Source: a virus
Strand: one strand, 5' to 3'
Virus record (IMG/VR): IMGVR_UViG_3300032156_000052
Coordinates: 1-32,243 of that record
Length of the DNA: 32,243 nucleotides
In this document: one piece after another, positions 21,465-29,182 of the stretch
Position numbering within the stretch: position 1 is the first letter of the stretch
How the letters are laid out: every line of letters starts with the position of its first letter
Notes under the pieces: model-generated
What the model saw: the letters and a program-made list of their open reading frames with translations, nothing else
What the model was told of the DNA's origin: nothing
Databases searched by the model: none
Made by a program: the position numbers and the translations under genes

Positions 21465-22733
21465 CTACCTGCTGCCCTGAAGATATGCCCGCATGTCGTC
21501 CGGGTGCTCTTCACCGACGCACTTCAGAGCGTCAACGTAGCTTATTTTTGGATCCAACTTCATCTTGTCCTCAATGAACTTCTCAATGCTCGGCACGCCC
21601 ACCAAGGCATCCTTGGCCGGGGCATTGGGTATTGTCAAGAGCTCGCCAAACTCTACGACCTTGGCCTGGCCCCTGAGATATGCCTTGTACATCTCAACAC
21701 TGGTCAGCTGTCCCTCGGCAAATGACCGGGTCCCATCCACCTGCCCACGCAGGTTCAGGTTCTCAATCTCTTTGTCGAGGTCCGCGGGACGTAGGCGTCC
21801 TTCGGATACCAGAGCTTCGCAGAATGACTTATTGTCCGTGGCCTCTACCTTAGCTGTCATCAGCTTTTCCAGACTTACAAAACGGGCCTCAAGGCCAGAG
21901 ACCGCGGTCTTGAGATCACTGTATTCCTTTACCATGTCCTTTGTCTCAGCCTTGACTTCCGCCTCTGCCTTGACCTCTGGTACAACAGGTGTGGCGGGTG
22001 TTGCCTCTACGAACTCCTTCTTTTCCTCAGGCTTTACCTCTGGAGCTTTCTCCTCAGGCTTGACCTCTTCGGTCTTCGCCTCAGGCTTAACCTCGGAAAA
22101 CTCCTTGCCCACTTCCATTTTGAAAATATTGAAAATCTTCTCGTACCATGAGACCTTGGCCTTGAGCTCCTGAACATCTGTATCTTTCAACATAACACTA
22201 GTCCTTTCGTTGAAATTGAATATGCGTGAAGGTCGGTTTTCAGCGAAATGTAAAGGAGTCAGGCCCTTGATCGCCGGCTGCATGCCGCCCAGAAATCCAA
22301 TATGCCGTATGGTCCCATCCTCGTACAGGGATAGAGACCTGGTCTTGTATGACCCCGTCTTGAGAGCCTTGACAAAATCCTTATTGAGCTCGCCCAACTT
22401 GAGCATCAACTTTCCTCCCGCAGCATATGCCGATTTGATCCAACCGTATGCCGGGGAGTTGTCCACGGGATGACCCAGACACACAGGGGCCGGGGCTGTG
22501 GCAGAAATCTGGTTGTATTTATCCGCAATCTTTTTGACATCATCCTCAGTCCACGTATCGGTCTTACCATTGGCATCGGTATGGGTGCCGGCGCAGAAGC
22601 CCTCTACCTCAAGGTCATCTTCATCCTCAATATCGTCATCGTCAATGTCTTGCTCAATGTCCTTGTGGGCCACAGGACCCGCAAAGTTGCGGATGAGATC
22701 GTCCCTAATAGTCTTGGCCTCTTCGTAAGTCAT
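21465..22733 (-). CDS. Prohead protease with fused scaffold-like region (Mu gpI-like, 422 aa)
   Basis: The N-terminal 165 residues have the phage protease I pattern: LGHPVDNSPAYGWIKSA (His88 region), YKTRSLSLYEDG (Ser133 region), and GFLGGMQPAIKGL (146-158). The acidic stretch D30-E43 and the Glu/Lys/Pro/Val repeats at about 210-270 are followed by a helical segment (about 270-300), as in scaffolds. The usual layout is a protease whose C-terminus guides head assembly and is later cut. AAGGAT before the ATG supports the start. The catalytic residues named are inferred from pattern. Confidence 0.82.
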   Translation of the reverse strand: MTYEEAKTIRDDLIRNFAGPVAHKDIEQDIDDDDIEDEDDLEVEGFCAGTHTDANGKTDTWTEDDVKKIADKYNQISATAPAPVCLGHPVDNSPAYGWIKSAYAAGGKLMLKLGELNKDFVKALKTGSYKTRSLSLYEDGTIRHIGFLGGMQPAIKGLTPLHFAENRPSRIFNFNERTSVMLKDTDVQELKAKVSWYEKIFNIFKMEVGKEFSEVKPEAKTEEVKPEEKAPEVKPEEKKEFVEATPATPVVPEVKAEAEVKAETKDMVKEYSDLKTAVSGLEARFVSLEKLMTAKVEATDNKSFCEALVSEGRLRPADLDKEIENLNLRGQVDGTRSFAEGQLTSVEMYKAYLRGQAKVVEFGELLTIPNAPAKDALVGVPSIEKFIEDKMKLDPKISYVDALKCVGEEHPDDMRAYLQGSR

Positions 22734-22742
22734 AGTGTATCC

Positions 22743-22823
22743 TTAGTGATCCGTCGACTTCAAAAAACCTTTGGCCTGCTCAGCAGTCCACCGATATACG
22801 CTGTCGTTGTTTTTATCGGGCAC
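22743..22823 (-). CDS. Possible 26-aa micro-gene overlapping the DUF5661-like gene
   Basis: A GTG at 22823-22821 starts a 26-residue frame ending in YRWTAEQAKGFLKSTDH, in the +1 frame relative to the gene it overlaps (stop at 22813). It may be a small coupled gene, a +1 frameshift tail, or chance. The following protease gene's AAGGAT lies at its end. Low support. Confidence 0.25.
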   Translation of the reverse strand: MPDKNNDSVYRWTAEQAKGFLKSTDH

Positions 22824-23328
22824 CGTCTTGCTCCATGCGTAGGAGCCGTGAGTAATAATCCGGGATCTCAACCAGGTGGTCCAGGGCTATCTTAGCCGCC
22901 ACCATCTCATCCTCGGTATGCTCATGCTCAATGATAATGCCCAGCTTCAACTGCTCAGGGTCAATGTCCTCTTCCCCTTTGTCACTGTTGGCCCATGCGC
23001 CCTGGCTAAAAAAATCCGCCCGGAACTCCACATCCGGTAACATGTCATAACGGTCTAACAGATCATCGGCCTCAGCATATTGAACTGTGGGAGTGCGAAT
23101 AGCAACAGGGGTAGCAACAGAGGATGCGGAAACAGGCTCAGAATGCTTTTGCTCAGACTTGACAATAGCATAATGCATTGCCTGAGCTTTCTTGATCGCA
23201 GTCTTACGCCCGTACTTGGCAAAGGGGAAACTCTTAATGACTGAGCCCACGGGCTTGTCACGAGATCCACCAGTATCCTCGTGCCCATGACGCACTTCCG
23301 CAGCCGTTTTAGTGACCACTACGGACAT
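22813..23328 (-). CDS. DUF5661-like head-locus protein (171 aa)
   Basis: The C-terminal about 50 residues carry a recognisable block, DPEQLKLGIIIEHEHTEDEM, followed by AKIALDHLVEIPDYYSRL. The EHT...IALDHL...PDYY pattern is shared by DUF5661 proteins, often encoded in phage head modules. The N-terminal part is basic and low-complexity with a SVASS-type linker (about 65-80). The gene is the first of the minus-strand late operon, so it may be made first. The ATG has only a weak GAGA upstream. Function is unknown. Confidence 0.7.
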   Translation of the reverse strand: MSVVVTKTAAEVRHGHEDTGGSRDKPVGSVIKSFPFAKYGRKTAIKKAQAMHYAIVKSEQKHSEPVSASSVATPVAIRTPTVQYAEADDLLDRYDMLPDVEFRADFFSQGAWANSDKGEEDIDPEQLKLGIIIEHEHTEDEMVAAKIALDHLVEIPDYYSRLLRMEQDGAR

Positions 23329-23345
23329 GCAATTTTCTCAGTTCT

Positions 23346-23360
23346 GGCGTTTAAAACGCC
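23346..23360. promoter_or_regulatory. Operator-like inverted repeat in the divergent promoter region
   Basis: GGCGTTT-A-AAACGCC is a perfect 7-bp inverted repeat around one base, just left of the rightward -35 and inside the early leader of the leftward transcript. It is placed to regulate both late directions, as a repressor or activator site. Confidence 0.45.
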
Positions 23361-23366
23361 TATAAC

Positions 23367-23395
23367 TTGCCAAAAATCTATCTTTAATGTATTAT
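23367..23395 (+). promoter_or_regulatory. Rightward promoter for the terminase operon
   Basis: TTGCCA (23367-23372) and TATTAT (23390-23395) are spaced by 17 bases, a good sigma70-type pair. Transcription would start about 30 bases before the terminase small-subunit ATG, which has a perfect GGAGGT site. Confidence 0.5.
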
Positions 23396-23414
23396 ATTTA
23401 CCAAGGGAAGTCAA
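23386..23414 (-). promoter_or_regulatory. Leftward promoter for the capsid/tail operon
   Basis: On the minus strand TTGACT (23414-23409) is followed, after 17 bases, by TACATT (23391-23386). The -35 is good and the -10 weak, as expected of a late promoter needing an activator. It overlaps the rightward -10, so the two directions may compete. Confidence 0.35.
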
Positions 23415-23430
23415 TAGCGGGAGGTAATTT

Positions 23431-24030
23431 ATGCCGGAAGTACCCAAAAACATCTTCACCAGCGATCCTTACAAATACGTTTTGAACGACCCGCCTCCAG
23501 ACCCCAACGACCCAGACATGGCCATGTACCCCGAGTCGCACGAGCTTGATACGGCAGGTCTGCCCACAGACTCCACAGCAATCATGGATATCCCGGCCAC
23601 GTACACGAGCTACATGGTGCAACCCGGCATAATCAGCAATGCCTCTGAGTCCGTTAAGGCCCGCAAACAAGTATTCCTGAGCAAGTATCGTGAGCTCAAT
23701 GGCAACATGTGTTTTGCAGCAGAAGCCGTGCCCGTAGCTCTATCAACGGTATACAAATGGCTACATAACGATAAGACCTTTGCCCAGGCCGTCGACGACA
23801 TCAACACCATGTTTGACGACGTTGCCGAGACATGGGCCCGCAAGCGAATGCTCGAGGGCCGATGGAAAGCGGTCACGTATTGGCTCGAAAACAAATGTAG
23901 ACATAGGGGATGGGTCGGCGAACATTTGATGGCTGAAGGTAATATTAAGCTTGAGGTCATACGCAAAACTGTGGGGGCCGCCCTAAAAGAGGTAGTTGAC
24001 AATGGCACAAGCGCCCCGAAATCAACCTGA
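23431..24030 (+). CDS. Terminase small subunit-like DNA-binding protein (199 aa)
   Basis: Directly upstream of, and overlapping, the large terminase gene. Residues about 80-125 form a helix-turn-helix-like segment (FLSKYRELNGNMCFAAEAVP, then LSTVYKWLHNDKTFAQAVDD), as in small terminases that recognise the packaging site. The first about 70 residues are Pro/Asp-rich and probably disordered. The C-terminal part (EGRWKAVTYWLENK and beyond) would oligomerise. GGAGGT before the ATG is near-perfect. Identification rests on position and the helix-turn-helix. Confidence 0.75.
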   Translation: MPEVPKNIFTSDPYKYVLNDPPPDPNDPDMAMYPESHELDTAGLPTDSTAIMDIPATYTSYMVQPGIISNASESVKARKQVFLSKYRELNGNMCFAAEAVPVALSTVYKWLHNDKTFAQAVDDINTMFDDVAETWARKRMLEGRWKAVTYWLENKCRHRGWVGEHLMAEGNIKLEVIRKTVGAALKEVVDNGTSAPKST

Positions 24031-25393
24031 GCTACACGACAGTCAGATTGTTTTCGAATATACCCAACTCCAACAAAAAATCTTTTTGGACTCCCGGGCC
24101 AAGTATGTCGTCGCGTCGTGTGGCAGACGCAGTGGGAAAACATTCGGGGCCGTTCAAAGTATCATAGATCAGTGTCTCGATAAAAAAGATCAGAACATCC
24201 TGTGGGTAGACCTGCAATACAACCAGTTGCTTGGGTATGTTGACATTTATTGGAAGCCCATACTCAAGCGCCTGCACCCGACCTTGTGGCGGTGGAAAGT
24301 CTCGCAGAGAGAGATCCATATCCTATCCAACACCATCTCCCTGCGTAGTGTGGACCGCCCCGACCTGCTCGTGGGCCGGGGCTATAACACGGTCATCCTC
24401 AACGAAGCGGGCATTGCCCTGCACGAGGACCGTACCCTATGGACCCAGATCATATTGCCCATGATGCTCGACTACCCAGACTCCCGGGCATTCCTCATCG
24501 GCACCCCACGCGGTCTGGTTGATAGGGCCGGTCTGCAATCGCTCTACTACGACATGTACCTCAAGGGCCTGGCTATGGACCCACAGTATGAGTGCTACAA
24601 GTACTCAACGTATGATAATCCGTATCTATCACAGCAAGGTATCCGGGATCTCGAGACCGAGATCCCGCCCTCTCTAAGAGCACAGGAGCTCTATGGTGAG
24701 TTTGTTGACGCATCGGAAACTCAGATATTCAAACCGGAATGGTGGGATATCGTTGATAAGTTGCCCGAACCTAACCAAATATACCGCAAGTTTTTGTCAA
24801 TCGATACCGCATTCTCAACCAAGGATTCTGCGGCTGAGTCCGCATGTACTGCGTGGATCAAAACACATGGCGGGCAATTCTTTTGCCTGGACCTGTGGCA
24901 CGGTAAGGTTGCATACCCCGACCTGGTCCGACAAGTAAAGCGATTGATAGATCATCACAATCCAGATAACGTAATCATTGAGAATAAGGCCTCGGGCCAG
25001 TCATTGATCCAGTCCCTCAAAAACGACATCGCCAATCTACCCATCACACCATGGGAGCCCGGGTCCAAGGACAAGGTGAGCAGGGCAGCGGCTGTGACAA
25101 ATTATCTGGAAGCGGGGAGGGTGCATTTACTTAGAGGATTCTGGAATCAGGATCTCATCAACCAATGCACGATCTTCCCCAACGGGGACCTGTCCGATAT
25201 TGTGGACACCATATCCATGGCACTGGGATGGGCGAAAAATGCCGAGGTCAATATCAAGTCCATCGTGTCCCGCAAAATCATACCCACAGTGCCTCGGGGT
25301 TATCCGATGATGAGCATGGGTCAAGATAATACACCTGTATCATATGTATCACGTACGACCCGGGGCCGTGTCCCTGAGGGCTACCCAATATAG
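24002..25393 (+). CDS. terL: Terminase large subunit (463 aa)
   Basis: The packaging motor and nuclease. Walker A is GRRSGKT at 41-47. The Walker B strand is VILNEAG (131-137) with Glu135 as the likely catalytic residue and Asn in place of the usual Asp. A GTPRG coupling motif lies at 167-171. The nuclease domain shows LSIDTAF (Asp268), VIIENKA (Glu327) and LSDIVDTI (Asp399/Asp402). AGAGGT eight bases before the ATG at 24002 favours this start over a TTG two codons earlier. The start overlaps the small subunit by 29 bases. Confidence 0.93.
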   Translation: MAQAPRNQPELHDSQIVFEYTQLQQKIFLDSRAKYVVASCGRRSGKTFGAVQSIIDQCLDKKDQNILWVDLQYNQLLGYVDIYWKPILKRLHPTLWRWKVSQREIHILSNTISLRSVDRPDLLVGRGYNTVILNEAGIALHEDRTLWTQIILPMMLDYPDSRAFLIGTPRGLVDRAGLQSLYYDMYLKGLAMDPQYECYKYSTYDNPYLSQQGIRDLETEIPPSLRAQELYGEFVDASETQIFKPEWWDIVDKLPEPNQIYRKFLSIDTAFSTKDSAAESACTAWIKTHGGQFFCLDLWHGKVAYPDLVRQVKRLIDHHNPDNVIIENKASGQSLIQSLKNDIANLPITPWEPGSKDKVSRAAAVTNYLEAGRVHLLRGFWNQDLINQCTIFPNGDLSDIVDTISMALGWAKNAEVNIKSIVSRKIIPTVPRGYPMMSMGQDNTPVSYVSRTTRGRVPEGYPI

Positions 25394-25407
25394 AGAGGGA
25401 ATGCATT

Positions 25408-26865
25408 ATGTCAAGGAAGCATCATCGGAACTTTGTTGAACAGCCGAGCTATATGGCACCCGCTGCATCGGCAAATGCCACGGCTACCGATCCATACATG
25501 GGAGCTACGGACACGACCTACGATCCCACATTCAATGTGACTTCGAAGAAGCCTTACATAGGAGAGATCGTTACCCGTAGCACTGTGTGGGACTACTACC
25601 GCACGTCTGTTGCGTTGCCTAATCCATCCATCATCCTCCAGCGTCTGGGTCGGGGGGTCGAGGCATACGATGACCTGTTACAGGATGCCCGGGTCAAGGC
25701 ATGCCTCAATAACAGACGGGCCGGGACACTGGCCCTCAAGTATAGCATCGATCAGAACGAGGCCCCCGCCCGTCTTTACAAACTAATAGAACGTCTATTC
25801 GAGACGTATGACGTTTACACCATCATGTCCGAAATGTTAATGGCCCCATTTTATGGCTTTAATATTACCGAGATCATCTGGGGCAAGGACAGCGGAATGA
25901 TAGTGCCTGAGAATATTATTGGTAAAGCAGCACGATGGTTCTACTGGGACGACACCAACACTTTGCGATATCGCACGAAACGGAATATGACTCTGGGCGA
26001 GCCCCTGCCCCCGAGAAAGTTCCTTGTAAGTAAGTATCATTCGAGATATGAAGACCCGTATTCTGGTAATGAAAGTTTGGCTTCGGCATGTTACTGGCCC
26101 GTGCATTTTCGCAGACTGGTAATGGGTATGTGGGCCCCGAACTTTATTGAACGATACGCTGCCCCATGGATTGACGTGACCATGGAAACGGGACTACAGC
26201 AAGAGCGTTTACAGGAAATAATGGACGTGATCCAGAACACGTTCAACGACGGGATCATCGCCCACCCTGAGAATACCAAGATCCAGGCCCTGCCCATGGG
26301 CGATGCCAAGTCGATGGAGAACTACACCATGTTCGTGGACATGCTCAACAGGGAAATCGACATGGCTGTGCTGGGCACCAACTTGACAACAGAGGTTAAG
26401 GGTGGATCGTTTGCGGCTACCTCGGCACACATGACCGTGCGATCGGACATTGTCATGGAAGATTCCCGGATGATTGAGAGCGCATTCAACACTCTCATTG
26501 AGTACATCGCATACTTCAACTTCGGGGCACAGTCTAAGTTGCCCAAATTCCGTCTCTATAAGAACGAGCCGGCAACCGTGGAACGATCCACAATCGACGT
26601 GAACCTGCAGAAGCTCGGGGTCAAGTTTACAAAAGAATATTTCACCCGGGCCTATGAACTGGATGACGAAGAGTTCGACGTTGGGCCCGCACCCACTATG
26701 CAAGGACTGCCTGGTGAGCCCCCGGCAGAGGGTGAGACGGGCGATGTGGGGGCACAAGACGCTACCAAGATTCGGGACGCGGGAATTGAGAATAAAGATC
26801 CCAGTTCTAATACATCAACAAAAGTTGCTATCAATAGGGCGCAGAAGAAGGGATCCCCCACATGA
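25408..26865 (+). CDS. Portal protein (Mu gp29-like, DUF935, 485 aa)
   Basis: The portal ring through which DNA enters. The DUF935 pattern is clear: YDDLLQDARVKACLNNRRAG (about 90-109), APFYGFNITEIIWG, FIERYAAPWIDVTME, and a C-terminal helix/loop with NREIDMAVLGTNLTTEVKGG (about 315). The last about 50 residues are Pro/Gly/Glu-rich. The gene follows the terminase by 14 bases and has GAGAGGGA upstream. The start is well placed. Confidence 0.92.
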   Translation: MSRKHHRNFVEQPSYMAPAASANATATDPYMGATDTTYDPTFNVTSKKPYIGEIVTRSTVWDYYRTSVALPNPSIILQRLGRGVEAYDDLLQDARVKACLNNRRAGTLALKYSIDQNEAPARLYKLIERLFETYDVYTIMSEMLMAPFYGFNITEIIWGKDSGMIVPENIIGKAARWFYWDDTNTLRYRTKRNMTLGEPLPPRKFLVSKYHSRYEDPYSGNESLASACYWPVHFRRLVMGMWAPNFIERYAAPWIDVTMETGLQQERLQEIMDVIQNTFNDGIIAHPENTKIQALPMGDAKSMENYTMFVDMLNREIDMAVLGTNLTTEVKGGSFAATSAHMTVRSDIVMEDSRMIESAFNTLIEYIAYFNFGAQSKLPKFRLYKNEPATVERSTIDVNLQKLGVKFTKEYFTRAYELDDEEFDVGPAPTMQGLPGEPPAEGETGDVGAQDATKIRDAGIENKDPSSNTSTKVAINRAQKKGSPT

Positions 26866-27140
26866 CCCATAGTGAGGATGATATGTACAAAAATCACCGC
26901 GAAGAATGTGAGAACATTTTTATGACAAACAAACGGGCTCTGCACATCATGTGGGCAGTAGTAATTGTGGCGTTAGGAGTCTTGGGATCAAGTGTTGCGT
27001 GGGCCCTGACCACTACCACGTCTTTGTCCAGACTAGAAGCTGTGTCCACGGCACAGGCTGCCGATATTACCCTGCTCAAGGCCACATATGCAAACATAGA
27101 TGTTAAACTTGACAAAATCCTAATCATGAGACAGCAATGA
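26862..27140 (+). CDS. Small membrane protein with coiled coil (92 aa), dual start possible
   Basis: One hydrophobic segment, WAVVIVALGVLGSSVAWAL (about 31-49), follows a positively charged stretch, and a helical, Leu/Ile-rich tail follows (about 55-90). This resembles XhlA-type proteins, spanins or accessory holins, but none is certain. The ATG at 26862 overlaps the portal stop (ATGA) with AAGGGA upstream. A second ATG at 26883 has GAGGAT, so two forms 7 residues apart may be made. Membrane insertion is likely; a lysis role is only a guess. Confidence 0.6.
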   Translation: MTHSEDDMYKNHREECENIFMTNKRALHIMWAVVIVALGVLGSSVAWALTTTTSLSRLEAVSTAQAADITLLKATYANIDVKLDKILIMRQQ

Positions 27141-27526
27141 TTACGTGGGACTTTGACTCCTCAGTGCCAGACGACTGGGTCGATGAAGCCGGGGACAAGG
27201 CCGAGGACCTGGGTCCGGTCTTGGACAGTATTGGCAGATTATTAGTTGACAGTGTTCACAAGAACTTCCAGGCCGAAGGACGCCCGGACCCTTGGCTGCC
27301 CCGGGTGGACAACCTCAGTCACCCCCTCTTACGTAAGACGGGGGCACTGTATGACTCCATCGCCTACGATGTTAACGGTCTGGACGTGAACGTGTATAGT
27401 GAGACAGGCTATGGGCAGTATCACGATGAGGGAACGTCCAGATTACCTAAGAGGCCGTTTCTGCTTATGCAGCCTGAGGATGAGGGGGAGATACTGGATT
27501 TGATCGCCAAGCACTTTACAGATTAG
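27137..27526 (+). CDS. Virion morphogenesis protein (Mu gpG-like, 129 aa)
   Basis: The pattern NLSHPLLRKTGALYDSIAYD, then TGYGQYHDEGTSRLPKRPFL matches the phage virion morphogenesis (gpG/tail completion) family. Such proteins have a role near the head-tail junction. The ATG forms ATGA with the membrane protein stop, so it is coupled. No Mu gpF-like gene is present between portal and gpG. Its 3' end runs into the convergent small operon. Confidence 0.85.
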   Translation: MITWDFDSSVPDDWVDEAGDKAEDLGPVLDSIGRLLVDSVHKNFQAEGRPDPWLPRVDNLSHPLLRKTGALYDSIAYDVNGLDVNVYSETGYGQYHDEGTSRLPKRPFLLMQPEDEGEILDLIAKHFTD

Positions 27527-27713
27527 GACTTCCTTTCATCGCCTCCTCTTGCTCTGCTTTAACCATTGCTGTCATCATATCCATGACAAATCGCTGCTTT
27601 GCATATCGCAACTCCAATGTTCTAATCTTGGCTCGTGCCTCTTCCATCTCAGCTAAAGCGGACTTCTCATCGTAAGCAGCCAGCTCGCGTTGAAACTCAA
27701 GTTGACTTGGCAT
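27516..27713 (-). CDS. Small coiled-coil protein (65 aa)
   Basis: An AAGGAG six bases before the ATG makes this a credible gene. It is almost wholly charged helix, with an EMEEARAKIRTLELRYAKQR segment and no cysteines. I cannot assign a family. Its 3' end overlaps the convergent gpG-like gene by 11 bases. Confidence 0.65.
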   Translation of the reverse strand: MPSQLEFQRELAAYDEKSALAEMEEARAKIRTLELRYAKQRFVMDMMTAMVKAEQEEAMKGSPNL

Positions 27714-27716
27714 CTG

Positions 27717-27785
27717 TTACTCCTTTGCAAAAAAACCTTCCAAAAAGTTTACGACAACATCAAGATTGCCATGATGCCGGGTCAT
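27717..27785 (-). CDS. Possible 22-aa coupled micro-gene
   Basis: The ATG forms ATGA with the stop of the 138-aa gene and reads MTRHHGNLDVVVNFLEGFF to a TAA. Its last codons carry the AAGGAG of the next gene. It could be a leader peptide that opens the next ribosome site. No family is known. Confidence 0.35.
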   Translation of the reverse strand: MTRHHGNLDVVVNFLEGFFAKE

Positions 27786-28198
27786 AATTTGAAATACTCC
27801 GTTATTTGTTTGTAAAGCAACAACCGCTCAGGCTCATGTTTGGTGTAATCAGCCCGGGACTTGATAACGTAATGCCGATCAATGATCTGGTCCACACATG
27901 ATCTAATTATCATGTGCACAGCCGCTTTGAATGTTTGAATATTACCTGTCAATGCCACAGTACTTGTGTATGTGGACAGGTCATCCCGGTAATACCATGT
28001 CAACTTACCCTCAATGTCCAAGTTGGACATCCTCAGTTCCAGGCCCATCGCCCCGCCCGATAACGACGACCAAATGTCCCGTGCCTCTTGTTTGTACATA
28101 TCATCTACCTCAGCTTTATCATTTTTGTCGCCATACTTTTTATATAAGCCATAATCTCCGGACGGATCAAGGGCACTCCAAAATACCTCAGTCGCCAT
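27782..28198 (-). CDS. Unknown 138-aa protein of the small operon
   Basis: The start is decided by GGGAGGTGA, seven bases before the ATG at 28198-28196; the longer in-frame version upstream lacks a ribosome site. The protein begins MATEVFWSALDPSGDYGLYK, has a central strand-rich part (about 50-85, MGLELRMSNLDIEGKLTWYY) and a helical C-terminus (about 90-138). I see no cysteine or catalytic motif. Its operon partners include zinc-ribbon and winged-helix proteins. No function assigned. Confidence 0.65.
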   Translation of the reverse strand: MATEVFWSALDPSGDYGLYKKYGDKNDKAEVDDMYKQEARDIWSSLSGGAMGLELRMSNLDIEGKLTWYYRDDLSTYTSTVALTGNIQTFKAAVHMIIRSCVDQIIDRHYVIKSRADYTKHEPERLLLYKQITEYFKL

Positions 28199-28491
28199 GT
28201 GTTGGTCACCTCCCGTACCGACCACACATGCCTCCTCCACACCCCGTCCCCCAATAACCCGTACCCCACTCGCATTATCGGTCGATACTGCTTTTTCATT
28301 CTTCCTTGTAAATAATAAACAATAGCCAGCTCGGATCGCAGACATGCATAAGCACAGTGCCCTGTCGGCGGCTCTACGATATCCTCTCTCCCGCTTGTCA
28401 GTATTCTCTGATCCCATATACCTCCCCATCGTGTATCAACCCGTGACCCGCCAACGCTCAGGAGCACTTCCTCCAGTCGATCGTGGTCCAT
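28105..28491 (-). CDS. Unknown basic 128-aa protein
   Basis: An open frame of 128 codons between the winged-helix gene and the 138-aa gene, overlapping the latter out of frame by 94 bases. It contains a hydrophobic core (AYACLRSELAIVYYL) and a basic middle (QGRMKKQYRPIM). GGGTAA upstream is only a weak ribosome site. The other long frame here is less convincing. Whether the tail past 28198 is translated is uncertain. Confidence 0.4.
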   Translation of the reverse strand: MDHDRLEEVLLSVGGSRVDTRWGGIWDQRILTSGREDIVEPPTGHCAYACLRSELAIVYYLQGRMKKQYRPIMRVGYGLLGDGVWRRHVWSVREVTNTWRLRYFGVPLIRPEIMAYIKSMATKMIKLR

Positions 28492-28655
28492 GTATGTGTA
28501 TTACCCTTTCGATCTATCAGCCCCAACAGCCTTAGTTGCCTCAAGGTCCATTTACAGGCGGGAAGCGATATCCCCAACTTATCCGATAACTCCCTCATCC
28601 GAGCCACACCATATTCCCTGAGATACCCGATGATTTGCCGGTTACGTGTCAACAT
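28458..28655 (-). CDS. Winged helix-turn-helix protein (at least 65 aa)
   Basis: The segment RNRQIIGYLREYGVARMREL, SDKLGISLPACKWTLRQLR, then LLGLIDRKGNTHTW forms a classic winged helix: helix 1, recognition helix, and a short wing. It may be a transcription factor of the phage. The ATG at 28655 has AAAAGG at a loose 11-base spacing; earlier TTG or ATG codons in the same frame (to 28934) overlap the zinc-ribbon gene, so the true start is uncertain. Confidence 0.6.
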   Translation of the reverse strand: MLTRNRQIIGYLREYGVARMRELSDKLGISLPACKWTLRQLRLLGLIDRKGNTHTWTTIDWRKCS

Positions 28656-28726
28656 GTACTTGTGAACCTTTTCCCACGGGCACACCACCTCGTCTGGTAT
28701 ATCTTGTGTCAACGATACCAAGTATA

Positions 28727-29182
28727 CTAATTCTTCTGCGCTCGCTCTTTTAACTGTTTGTCGTACTGTGTATACATGGCCTTCAGGTACATCTTCACAA
28801 ACGTCATCTTCGGATCCGTACTCAAGGAAATCTTGGTTCCACATGCTTGACAAAATATCCAGGCGTCTTCCGCCCATTGTGTACCCTCGGGACGCATTGA
28901 CCACACGGTCCCCATGTGCAACGGCTTGGCGCATATATCACACCTCGGATTCTCTATGTTATTTCCCAACTCCGATTGTACAAGATACATCCTGTCCCGG
29001 AATAAGAAGCTGTTGGGTATGGGCATCTTTTCCCCATTTGTAAACTTAGCGACATGGCACAGGCCCGGAACATCGTGCACGTTCCTCAGCCAGTTGGCGT
29101 CGATGTGCCCAAGCAGGTGCCGGCTATTTTTGAACCCAAGCACATGGGCAAGTCGGGCAAGGATCTCACCGTTGATCGGCAT
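28727..29182 (-). CDS. Zinc-ribbon protein (151 aa)
   Basis: Cys81-x2-Cys84 and Cys111-x2-Cys114 make a likely zinc ribbon (CDICAKPLHMG and FCQACG). The first about 75 residues are helical (ILARLAHVLGFKNSRHLLGH) and the C-terminus is basic. GAGG four bases before the ATG supports the start, which overlaps the upstream gene by 17 bases. It may bind nucleic acid or a protein partner; no family is certain. Confidence 0.65.
   Translation of the reverse strand: MPINGEILARLAHVLGFKNSRHLLGHIDANWLRNVHDVPGLCHVAKFTNGEKMPIPNSFLFRDRMYLVQSELGNNIENPRCDICAKPLHMGTVWSMRPEGTQWAEDAWIFCQACGTKISLSTDPKMTFVKMYLKAMYTQYDKQLKERAQKN

Noticed and set aside
23610-24143. 177-codon minus-strand frame opposite the terminase small subunit
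   Set aside because: It lies fully antisense to well-supported terminase genes and has no motif.
28199-28429. 77-residue N-terminal extension of the 138-aa gene
   Set aside because: The internal ATG at 28198 has a near-perfect GGGAGGTGA, while the upstream ATGs have badly spaced or no ribosome sites.
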